Part shown: piece after piece, positions 40,072 through 48,847 of the stretch | Numbering within the stretch: position 1 is the stretch's first letter | How the letters are laid out: every line of letters begins with the position of its first letter | Assembly (NCBI RefSeq): GCF_000002875.2 | Contig: NC_009412.2 | Coordinates: 129,001-193,000 of the forward strand | Direction of reading: 5' to 3' | DNA: 64,000 nt | Source: Leishmania infantum JPCM5 | Lineage: Eukaryota > Euglenozoa > Kinetoplastea > Trypanosomatida > Trypanosomatidae | The notes under the pieces: generated by a model | Database searches by the model: none | The model's input: only the letters and a program-made list of their open reading frames with translations | What the model was told of the DNA's origin: nothing | Program-made: the position numbers and the translations under genes

Positions 40072-40686
40072 TCACAAGTCGTAAGCGTCGCCTGCCAACA
40101 TGTCCTTCACCCATGTGCACGAACGCGGACAGAGGCCGTACTGGGCATCCGCGAGATCGTGTCTGCCGCCTAGCAGTTCCTCCCACTGCTCCGCTTGCAT
40201 CGTCCACCTCTGTTGCAAGCGTTGACACTCCACGGCAACATCCGACGCCAGCGCATCCTCATCGTGCGGGGCATCCTCCATGAGTGGGCTGTAGGCGCTG
40301 TGGACGAGGTCGGTGTGTGTTATCGGCAGAGCACCGCAGAACGCATGCTCAAAGAACGCCTGCACGGCCTCACGGCTCAGGTACTTACCGCGGCAAACTT
40401 GCGATAAGGTAAGCGCGGGCGCAGATGAACGCGAATAGGCGGCCAGCATTGTGGCAAACCGCTTTACCGTGGCGTAACCGCGTGCTCTTTCATTGGCACA
40501 GGTGCGGCTCCAAGACCGCAGGATGGGCCATGCGGTTTCGACACGCTCACAGCAGGTGACGGCCGCCACGCGGCCGGCATACTCGGTGCTGCGGACGGGG
40601 TCGGCGAAGGTCACCTCGGCTACAAGGCCGCAGAGCAGCAGGGCGGAGATCACTGCGCGCATCGTGACGCCAAGACAGGTGGTCAT
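40072..40686 (-). CDS. Small secreted/ER-targeted Cys-containing protein, unknown function
   Basis: This is a 204-aa protein. The start is the first ATG after the acceptor at 40709-40710. Residues ~1-26 look like a signal peptide (TMRAVISALLLCGLVAEVTF, probable cleavage before ADP). The mature part has about eight cysteines, including a CC pair, SRTCANE, QVCRGKY, EHAFCG, VECQRL and a final CPRSC. It is otherwise mixed alpha-helical and acidic in the middle (MEDAPHDEDALASDV). No membrane anchor, KDEL or family motif is recognised. The frame is open farther upstream, but that part precedes the splice site. A SIDER2-like element directly follows. Confidence 0.7.
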   Translation of the reverse strand: MTTCLGVTMRAVISALLLCGLVAEVTFADPVRSTEYAGRVAAVTCCERVETAWPILRSWSRTCANERARGYATVKRFATMLAAYSRSSAPALTLSQVCRGKYLSREAVQAFFEHAFCGALPITHTDLVHSAYSPLMEDAPHDEDALASDVAVECQRLQQRWTMQAEQWEELLGGRHDLADAQYGLCPRSCTWVKDMLAGDAYDL

Positions 40687-41349
40687 GAAAAGTGTTTGTT
40701 CGCCCTTCCTTGATGGCGCCAGAGGAAGTAACGTGCCGCATGTGATACAGAAGAGAGACGACAGGCAAGAGTACAGACAGTGAAAGAGCGCGAACTTCAC
40801 GAAAAAGGGAGCAGAGAACGAGATTCTCGGTGGGGTGGAGGGGCAGTCAACGCACACCGCTGCGTCTCCGCTCCCCCTCCCGCTGGTACGTATTGCAGGG
40901 TCGAGCATCCGATTCTGCGGAGGCGGCCGTAACTCAGACTCGACGCGCCGCTGTCATAGAACAGGTATTCGTGCAAGGTGCGCGCGGACTGCCTGCACGC
41001 GTCGAAGAGCACACATCAGCTGCTACCGTTGAGCTGCTCGTTTTGCCTTTGAACTTCGCTGGAAGCCCTCTCCCCCCTCCCACGGCACCTCATGTGGACA
41101 GACTCCCATAGCACACGCGAGAACGGCTACACTTCGGATAAAAGCACTATTAAGAAAAAAAAGGAGGCGTGGGCGGGAACGGGCGAAGTGCATCGTGAAT
41201 GGGGAGCGGGCCACCACGAACTTGACGCATCGCGAGCAGTCGCACAAGGGACGGCGCTCGGGTTGGGGGACGGGGGAAGAGGTACTGAATAGGATGACCG
41301 CGCACAATCATCAAGCAACAAAGGTTTCTGTCGACCGTGGCGGACGAAG
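40687..41349. other. Spacer, no gene seen
   Basis: On the minus strand a C/T-rich tract (TCTTTCACTGTCTGTACTC) leads to the acceptor at 40709-40710. The rest is mixed, with an A-run at 41154-41162 on the + strand. Confidence 0.65.
40709..40710 (-). promoter_or_regulatory. Predicted spliced-leader acceptor AG for the secreted protein
   Basis: First AG after the minus-strand tract. ATG 40686 lies 22 nt downstream and decides between two in-frame starts (the other at 40908). Confidence 0.65.
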
Positions 41350-42528
41350 CTACCGTGCTTTCTTTGGCTCTGCTGCGCGATCGATGATCACCGTGTTGAT
41401 GCTGATCCCTGCATCCCGACAGCGATGCACCAGCTCATCGCCAAAGGCGTAGGCTGGCGTCAGGACACCGCCCTTGAGCGACTGCTTGCGCGCCAACTTC
41501 AGCACACTCATGGCACACTCACCAAGGAACAGCGCCGTGGCAGTGTAGGCGTCTTCCTTGGCCGACATCGTCGTCTCCACACGCTTGCCAGACACCGTCC
41601 TGCCCACAAAGTCGCAGCGGAAGCTGGATTTGGCCATGGCCTCGTCGGATGGGCCAATGCTGGTGCCGGTGAAGTACTTGCTGAGCATCCAGCGGCGCAG
41701 CGGCGCAATCATCCCCGCTATAAGCGCTACGTAGGTCGAAAGCGTGAGGCGCATCACACGAGCAAAGGACCCCTGCATGGCCTCCACGTACGCGGCCGAG
41801 GAGCCCATGAGGCTGTTGGTGCGGCGCACCAGTTTCTCATCACACGAGGCAGTGACAAATAAGCCGGTGAACCGTCCGTTTTCGTACCACACGCCGTAGC
41901 GCGTGGGCGTACACGCGGGCTGCACGTCTGACTTCGACACCAGCGCCAGGGGGCTCATATCCTCCCCTGTCATGTTGTCTAGCACGCACCCTATCGAGTT
42001 AATTGTGCCGTTCGATACACCAGCAGGACTGCCTTCAAAGTAACCACGCACGACTGTCAACGACTCCCCAGCCTCGCGATGAACAACGTAGTTTCCCAGG
42101 TCTGCCGGTACGCAGTCGAAGCCGCAACATGGCACGATCGCAACGCCCTTTTTTGCCGCAGTCTCGTGGTATGCGGCGATCGCGCGGCGCACAAACGGGG
42201 TTTCGCCGGTGCAGTCGATGTAGTGGGTGCCGTTGCGCACGCACGCATCAACCACGGGCATGCCAACCAGCGTGAAGGGCCCCATGCAAGAGATCACGCA
42301 CGTCGTCTGCGCGCACGCTGAATCCACAGTTGCTGCCTTGTCGGCGTCCACCACAAACGTGGGCACATTGATATCCAGCTCTGCTTTGAGAGCCGCCAAC
42401 TTGGCCTGGCTGCGACCAGCGATGCCCCAGCGCCCCTTTAGCTCCGCCTTTCGTGCGAGGTAGCGACATGTGAGCCGCCCGGTAAAGCCTGTGGCGCCCA
42501 ACACGATAATGTCCAGCTTCGACGCCAT
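41350..42528 (-). CDS. Saccharopine dehydrogenase-like oxidoreductase (SCCPDH type)
   Basis: This 392-aa protein starts MASKLDIIVLGATGFTGRLT, with the nucleotide-binding GATGFTG at residues 11-17. The order of motifs fits the SCCPDH / trans-acting enoyl reductase group: GIAGRS (~36-41), CVISCMGPF (~77-85), GTHYIDCTGE (~100-109), and GVAIVPCCGFDCVPADLG (~127-144). There is a hydrophobic stretch near 270-285 (TYVALIAGMIAPL). The C-terminus (AEPKKAR) is not a clear SKL-type signal. Members are NAD(P)-dependent and often lipid-droplet or membrane associated; the substrate is unknown. The start is ATG 42528, the first ATG after the acceptor at 42561-42562. Confidence 0.85.
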   Translation of the reverse strand: MASKLDIIVLGATGFTGRLTCRYLARKAELKGRWGIAGRSQAKLAALKAELDINVPTFVVDADKAATVDSACAQTTCVISCMGPFTLVGMPVVDACVRNGTHYIDCTGETPFVRRAIAAYHETAAKKGVAIVPCCGFDCVPADLGNYVVHREAGESLTVVRGYFEGSPAGVSNGTINSIGCVLDNMTGEDMSPLALVSKSDVQPACTPTRYGVWYENGRFTGLFVTASCDEKLVRRTNSLMGSSAAYVEAMQGSFARVMRLTLSTYVALIAGMIAPLRRWMLSKYFTGTSIGPSDEAMAKSSFRCDFVGRTVSGKRVETTMSAKEDAYTATALFLGECAMSVLKLARKQSLKGGVLTPAYAFGDELVHRCRDAGISINTVIIDRAAEPKKAR

Positions 42529-42892
42529 CCCGCTTGCACAACTTTTCGTCAATGTTCGTCCTCAGAGTGTGAAAAAAAAAAGGACGGAGGCACGTTGCAG
42601 AGCCGAAAGCAGCGCCAACGACAGCAAATAAGAAGCGCAGCGACGTGCGCTGCCCGAATCAAAGTCGGAAGAAACCAAAGCAAGCGAAAAGGGAGACACG
42701 GAGCCGCTGAGCCTGTGCGTGTGTGCGTGTGCGTTTCTGTAACAGCAAAATGGAAGCACCGACTATGAGCACAAAAGAGGAGGAGACACTACGTATGTGC
42801 AGCTATGCGCCTGTGTTCATGTGCTGGAGTGCAGACCAGAAACGAAAGTCAGGTGAAGAGGCCAAAGAGAGATCAGTGAACACACAAACGGC

Positions 42893-43408
42893 TTTTGTCC
42901 AACGTGTCCGCTCTCTGTCGTACAACATGAGCCAAGCTTCTCTCCACCCGGCACCCGCCGGTGCGCAGGCCGCCTCACAGCCGGCCCATTATGCCGGCCG
43001 CCACCCCTGCGGTGCACCCCTCGCGGGGCGACACCCCGGCCCCCCCCCGCAGTGGGCGGTGTGAGGGTTGGGTGGGATTCGCTCGACTCCCGCTGGCGCT
43101 TTGCCCATCGATGTGGGCGGCACAGACGTGTTCACGGTCGCAGGTCGCACCGACACCGCCCCACTCCGGGACCTGGCCGCCGGCGTCAGCAGCGACGCAT
43201 CGCTCTGGCGCCTCCGACACATCATGAGGGCGCGTTTGAGCTTGCCACCACCAGAAGTGGCCTCGCATTGGCAGGGATAGCGAAGAGGGTGGGCGGTGGG
43301 GGGCTGCTTCGCTCCTCCGCACACAGAGAGAGAGAGAGCGAGCGCCCCCCCTGTGTCCTGAGATGCCACGCTGAAGTGGCCCCTCCCCACCCCCGCACGT
43401 CATGAGTG
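42893..43408 (-). mobile_element. SIDER2-like retroposon, copy E
   Basis: An inverted full copy close to D. The minus strand begins CTCATGACGTGCGGG and ends GAGAGCGGACACGTTGGACA. It lies upstream of the oxidoreductase gene, in the distal part of the spacer after the SET/MYND gene, in sense to transcription. Confidence 0.8.
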
Positions 43409-46329
43409 GAGTCGAGTCAGCGAAAGCAACGCAAAAGCACAGGATAAAGAATGGAGACATTCTCTCGGTTTATTTTTTATTGTTCTTTTGGTGTGGCGTG
43501 TGTGTGTGGGAGCAGAAGTGATAAAGTTGGTGTTGGGGTGGGAGATAAGTAGGTTGTTGTGTCGGCCTTGTGTGTGTGTGTATATGTGTGATCGTGTATA
43601 GACGGAACGGAGGTCGCGAGGGAAGAAAAAGCAATAAGACGATGAAAAATAAGAATAATGAAATCAGCTAAAACAAGAGAAAGAGAGAGAGGGGGTATAG
43701 AAGAGACCAACACTACACAGATCCGCCCGCACAGAGGAAAAACGAAGGGAAGGAGGTGAAAGGTAGTACAGACAAGAGCGAATAAAGCACCGATGGAGAA
43801 GACGCACACACACATCCACAGGTAACGAACACGGCGAGGCACACACGCACATGCCAATGCTCAAACGGGGAAGAGGGAGGGGGAGAGCCGCCAAAAAAAA
43901 AAAGAGAAATAGGTCGCCTACAAGGCTACCAACAGCCACATACAAAAGACGACGGAGGCAGCAGCAGCAGTGTTAGTCGCCATACAGTGAAGATGGATGA
44001 CGGGTAAATCAGTACAAATGAAGAGGAATACACAATGCATGGTAGGTAGAAGCGCTAGTGGTGGTGGTGGTGGTGGTGAGCAATGATGAAACAGAAACGG
44101 CGGAGCAAGAGCGAATCACGACAAACGAAGGGCGTAGGGACCATCAAGGCAAGGCAAGGGAACAGAATGAACAGTTCAGATCAACAATAACATCAACGAC
44201 AAAAAAGGACGAGGGGGCAACAAGAAAGAAAAAGAAGGCGAAAAATGTGCCTGGGCTATGGGAACGACCTGCGTCGCTGAAATCCGGAAAAGAAACACAC
44301 ACGCGCGCGCATACACCGACACAAAGAAATGAAAAACAGGTTAGGGAGGAGATGGTAGATGACATAAAAGCTTGAACAAGAAAAAGAAAACGACGAAGCA
44401 AGATCATGAAACTAGCGAAAATGTAGAGGGGTGTGATGGAGAGGAGGGGAGGCGCTCTTGAGCGAAATCGAGTAGAAATCAGTCAGGCAGCAACAGAAAA
44501 AAAAAACCTCAAAGTCGTTGTTGTTTTACGCGTGTCTGATGGGCAAAACGGAAGGAGGGGGGGGGGCAGGTAGATGTGGCAGCGAAGCATAGAACGGCGG
44601 TAATTCGCTTCTGTGGATGAGAGAGAAAGCACGCGCCAACAGAGGAAGCGAACAGATGAGAAAAAGAGGAGACGGTGCTGCTGCCCTTCTCTCGGTCCGT
44701 TTCCCGTTTCCGCCCCCCAACCTCCAGCGTCTGCGTTTCTGTGTCCATGTGTAGGTGTGCGTCAACGTGCGAGGACAAGAGCGGCGCACACCCCGCACAC
44801 ATTGTCAGGCATCACCTCCACAACTACACTCGCTCACTACAGTGGGAAAGGCAAGGATGAAGGAAGTTGTTCTATCCAACGTTTTCTTGTGCCGTTGCAG
44901 CACAGCGCGAAGCCTGCGTCAACGTACACCAAATAAAAAGTGGGGATGAGCACAGCAGAGAGCAGTTACGGAGAAGTTCAAGCAACTGTGGGTTTCTTTC
45001 GGTCGTCGTCGTTGCCGTCATCTTGCTTGGGGCCTTCATCGTATCTGTGTAGCAGGCACCTCTGTCTTTAACGACTCCCCCACCCCTTCGCGCAACTCGC
45101 TGCCCATTTCCCCCATCCCCCAACGCACGCACACAAAAAGAGAGATGAATAGAGAGACGCACATGTACACGAATTCCTTTACTGGCCTAAGCTGGCCACC
45201 ACAACACCAAAGAATACGCAAGACGTAAAACAGAGAGAGAGGGGGATCCAATGAAGAGGCGGAGTGGGGGAGGGAGCTGAGGGAGGGGAACGGAAGGGAA
45301 GAACTCTTCCTTGGTTTTCTTCTGTCTCGTGCATGGGAAAAGGGGCGCACGGCAGCAGGGAAAGACATCTCGGGAGATCGCGTGGGAGAGAGAGAGAGGT
45401 GATCGCTGCATGAGCATACACACACACAAGCGCGCATGCAGAAGAGAGACGGGCAGCACACGGAGGAGAGAGGAATGAAAGGAGGGGATGAAGGGGAAGA
45501 AGGAGGGCGGCATGAAGAGGCCAGCGTTGAAGTTGCGGCGAGCAGCAATCCACCCGCACGCACACGCACACATCACCCCTGGCCGCTCCGCAGTCTTCTC
45601 TACTGTCTCTCCCCCTCTCGCCTTCTCTTACCGTTGCAGCAGAGAGAGAGAGGCAAGAGGGCAAGGTGACGGAGCTGGCGGCAGGAAACACACAGAAGAA
45701 AAAAGAGAGAGTCAGACAAGATAAGGCACTGAACAAGAACGCCACAACACCGAAGGCAAACGCACGCGCACACAAGGCAGAAAGAGGGATCTGAAACGGA
45801 GCCGCCGTGTGCCTGTGGACTTTATATAGGGTATGGAGTCTCAGAGAGAAGCAACGAGATAAAAAAGGGAGCCAAGCTGCTGCATAAGTGATGCGAAGGG
45901 TCCACGAAGCAAGTTAGCCTCGATGCCCCCCTCCCCGCATCCTCTCCCCTTCTGCCGAGGTAGTAACGCGATTTGTATGCACACACGACTCGGCTTTTGC
46001 GTCCCTGTGCCAGTCTCCATGCACAGGTGTCCTTACGTGGGTGCAATGGCATCTTCCCGCGTGCGAAAACGAGGTGCCCTTGATCTTTTTCCTCCCTGTT
46101 TTCTGCACAGGCCGAGGGAAGCCTCCGCACTCGTGTTCTCTCCTACTATATGCAGCCGCCTCGCCCTTATACCAGGTAGAGCATGGAAGGCCACTCCCAT
46201 CATGCAAAGAGTGGCTACTGGTCGAAGCACAAGAGAGATCAAGAGGCGCAGCGAGTGGGGTTGTGTAGCGGGGGAAAAGAAGAAACATGCCAAGCAGCGG
46301 TGTGGAAGTTCCACTGTGGTGCGCCTTCA

Positions 46330-46350
46330 GACACACACACACACACACAC
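46330..46350. repeat. (AC)n microsatellite
   Basis: About ten AC units in the long spacer after the SET/MYND gene. Confidence 0.95.
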
Positions 46351-47607
46351 GCAAGCACACTTGAGCACGCATGCGCGCACCTCGTCCCCTTCCCTGTGGC
46401 AATGCTGAGACAACAACAACGCAAAACAGCATTGCAACAGCAGAGGCATACAAGGCGCAGAGAGGAGAACCGAGAGAGAGAGAGAGACAGAAAGAGCCTG
46501 CCCATGCAGAAAGAGGAGGGGTCCGGCGAATGCATGCAACACGCACGCACGCACATGGAGAGAGCGGCCGATATGAAGAAAACGCCGTGAAAGAAGTCCC
46601 CGTTCGCTTTCGGCCCTCGCGCACCAAGAGGATGAAAGATGAGGAAGAGAATCACAGAGAGAGAGATGGACGCCAGTCCAAAGCAAAACAAATAGGCAGT
46701 GAAGGAAAGAGCGCACAGGAAAAAACGAAACTCTCGCGAGCCGGTCATCAAAAGCAAGGATCTGCTCCAACAGGGGGTGGGGGCGTGCGAAAGAGCCTTT
46801 GAACAGACAGAGAAAACCGCATGCAGAGAGAGAGACACACACACACGCACCTGTATGGGCACACGTGTGCGTTCTTTCGCGTGGCATAGCCACGGAAAGG
46901 AGGCGGAGGAGACGTACAGGATGGCTGGACGGCGCAAACGGAAAAGGAGAGGGACGGCTAGAGAGAACGATAGATGGGAGAACAGAGACAGATACGACGC
47001 AAAAGGAATGCGCGCACGCGCGCGACTCACGCAGTCACCACGCACGCGCGCACGCACACTTAAAACCATAAGATCATCGTGCGCAACCAGAGAAAAAAGA
47101 GTCCCATATGCTACCGTCGACGGCACAGAATCGCGTGAGGAGGAAAGCATGCTGTGCAGAAGGATAATAATAATATACACGTCGCGACATGAAGCAGCAG
47201 AAGCAATACGACGAAGACAGAGAGAGGATCGCCACACCCATGATAATGTAAAGAGAACGTGAGAGGTGAGATAACGAAAACCATCAAATACAAAACACGT
47301 AGTAAAGGCACCGATGACGAAGAGCGTTGACATTCTCGTCCCTTGATGTTTTGAATTGCTACTTCCCCCGTGTTGAGAACCTCCATCAGTCTACACCTCG
47401 CCGATAGCCGGCAACCGCCGGTCGTGTCCCCGTTGCAAGACAGCAGCATCACCTCCTGATAGTAGTCACCCTCCCCCAACCCTCCCTCGCTGTTTACCTC
47501 GTTACGTGTATGAGTGTTCTTGCGTGCACCCGCTTCTCTGTCTGCTTGTTTGTCTGTTCATCTTTTCTCACAAGCCCCCGCCCCCGACTCATTATCGTGC
47601 GTCGCCG

Positions 47608-47910
47608 CTAGTTGGTCGATGGCCCTGGTGCCTGCCTTTGATTCTCCATTCCATCGCTGCGCCGCACTCTGATGAAAGGCACGCGTTGCCTTGGTAGGCA
47701 ATCGCACGGGCGCGCGTGATTCCCTCCGGTTTTGCGCATCGCCCAGCCTTCCTTGTGCGCCGCTTGCGCCAGCTCCTCTTCTTTCTGTTTTTTTTTTCTT
47801 CGCTCCTCCTCTGCGTGCCTGTCGGCGTCTTGTATATTTTTTTTATGTCCGGTGTGCGCCGGCGGCACGGCAGCAGGTAAATTCTTTCTTTTCACCACTT
47901 TGGTGATCAT
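47608..47910 (-). CDS. Possible small basic protein, low confidence
   Basis: This 100-aa frame has an ATG start and, unlike others in the spacer, a protein-like translation: basic start (MITKVVKRKNLPAAV), a charged helix (HAEEERRKKKQKEEELAQAA) and a mixed C-terminus. A second minus-strand frame just upstream (ending at 47843, with ATGs at 48094 and about 48044) overlaps it in a different phase and also looks protein-like (MSVSSMISNAPESVRVNPP). Either there is one gene carrying a frameshift, or two chance frames. A CTTTTCTTGTACTCTTAG acceptor candidate lies upstream, near 48155. I know no homologue. Confidence 0.2.
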   Translation of the reverse strand: MITKVVKRKNLPAAVPPAHTGHKKNIQDADRHAEEERRKKKQKEEELAQAAHKEGWAMRKTGGNHARPCDCLPRQRVPFIRVRRSDGMENQRQAPGPSTN

Positions 47911-48847
47911 CTCTGCGAAACATGTTCTTCTTCTTCGTGACTTCCGTTTTGGGCAGCACGACCGTGGGGGTTGGGGAAGAGGGAGAAGGGGGGTTCACAC
48001 GCACAGACTCTGGCGCATTGGATATCATCGATGAAACACTCATGCGCACGGGGAGCCCCCTCACACAAAAGCCAACACAGATCAGAAGAAGCACCGCACA
48101 AGATCATCATCGGCGCAACGAGTCCCCTCCCCTCCCCCCAAAAAAGCTAAGAGTACAAGAAAAGATTGAGCGTATGTGTGCACGTATATGTTGTTGGTGT
48201 TTTCGTTTGGCATGCGGAACCAACCCGCCGCCACGCAAGGCGGCCGGCGGATGGATAGATGAATGAATGGATGAAGAAACGATGAGACGCACAGGCACAC
48301 ACACACACACAAAATCAATAAAATTAGAGCAACACAAAAGAAAAACGAGATCCGACGCTCTAAAGACGGCCGATACACACACAACGCAGACGCGCAAGCC
48401 ACACCGACATGATCCGATTCACCACCAAGTGGGTATGAGAACTGCCCCCCCCCCGCACAACCGCAAACGCACCCTCACTGAGGCATACACAGGAAGGGAG
48501 AGGAGGGGGCAGGGCAAGGTAACAAAGGAGCGGCACTCGCCACGACGGAGGTGAAGCGGGGCATTGCCGTCCTCGCACGACCACAAGCCGGGAAGGCATA
48601 GGCAAAGCCGCAAAGGACCCGAGAAGCCGAAAGAGAACGGGGGCGAGCAGATGCAGCTCGCACGTGATGCTCAGGCGGAGGGAGAGCAAAGACGAGTACA
48701 CATCATCCTTCCAACACCACAACAGCGGCTTCCCGTGTATGCTACGCATGCATACGCGTGGGGAGGGAAGGCGAGGCAGTTAGGCGGACATGTATGGATG
48801 GGCAAAACGAAGGAGGGAGGAGGAGGCAGTCTCTTTGGTGTTTTTCC

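Larger units (their letters stand above)
42529..48847. other. 6.3-kb spacer: SIDER2-like copy E, simple repeats, one possible small gene
   Basis: The element lies at 42893-43408. From ~43.4 to 47.3 kb the + strand is A/G-rich, so the transcribed-sense minus strand is C/T-rich like other Leishmania UTR sequence. It has (GGT)n at about 44057-44076, a G-run at 44557-44566 and (AC)n at 46330-46350. A 364-codon minus frame at 46239-47333 is low-complexity and not called. Composition flips at about 47.4-48.05 kb, where a possible small gene is noted. Confidence 0.6.

Noticed and set aside
46239..47333. 364-codon minus-strand open frame in the long spacer
   Set aside because: Translation is Ser/Leu/Cys/Val-rich low complexity caused by C/T-rich sequence; no acceptor-supported start and no domain pattern.
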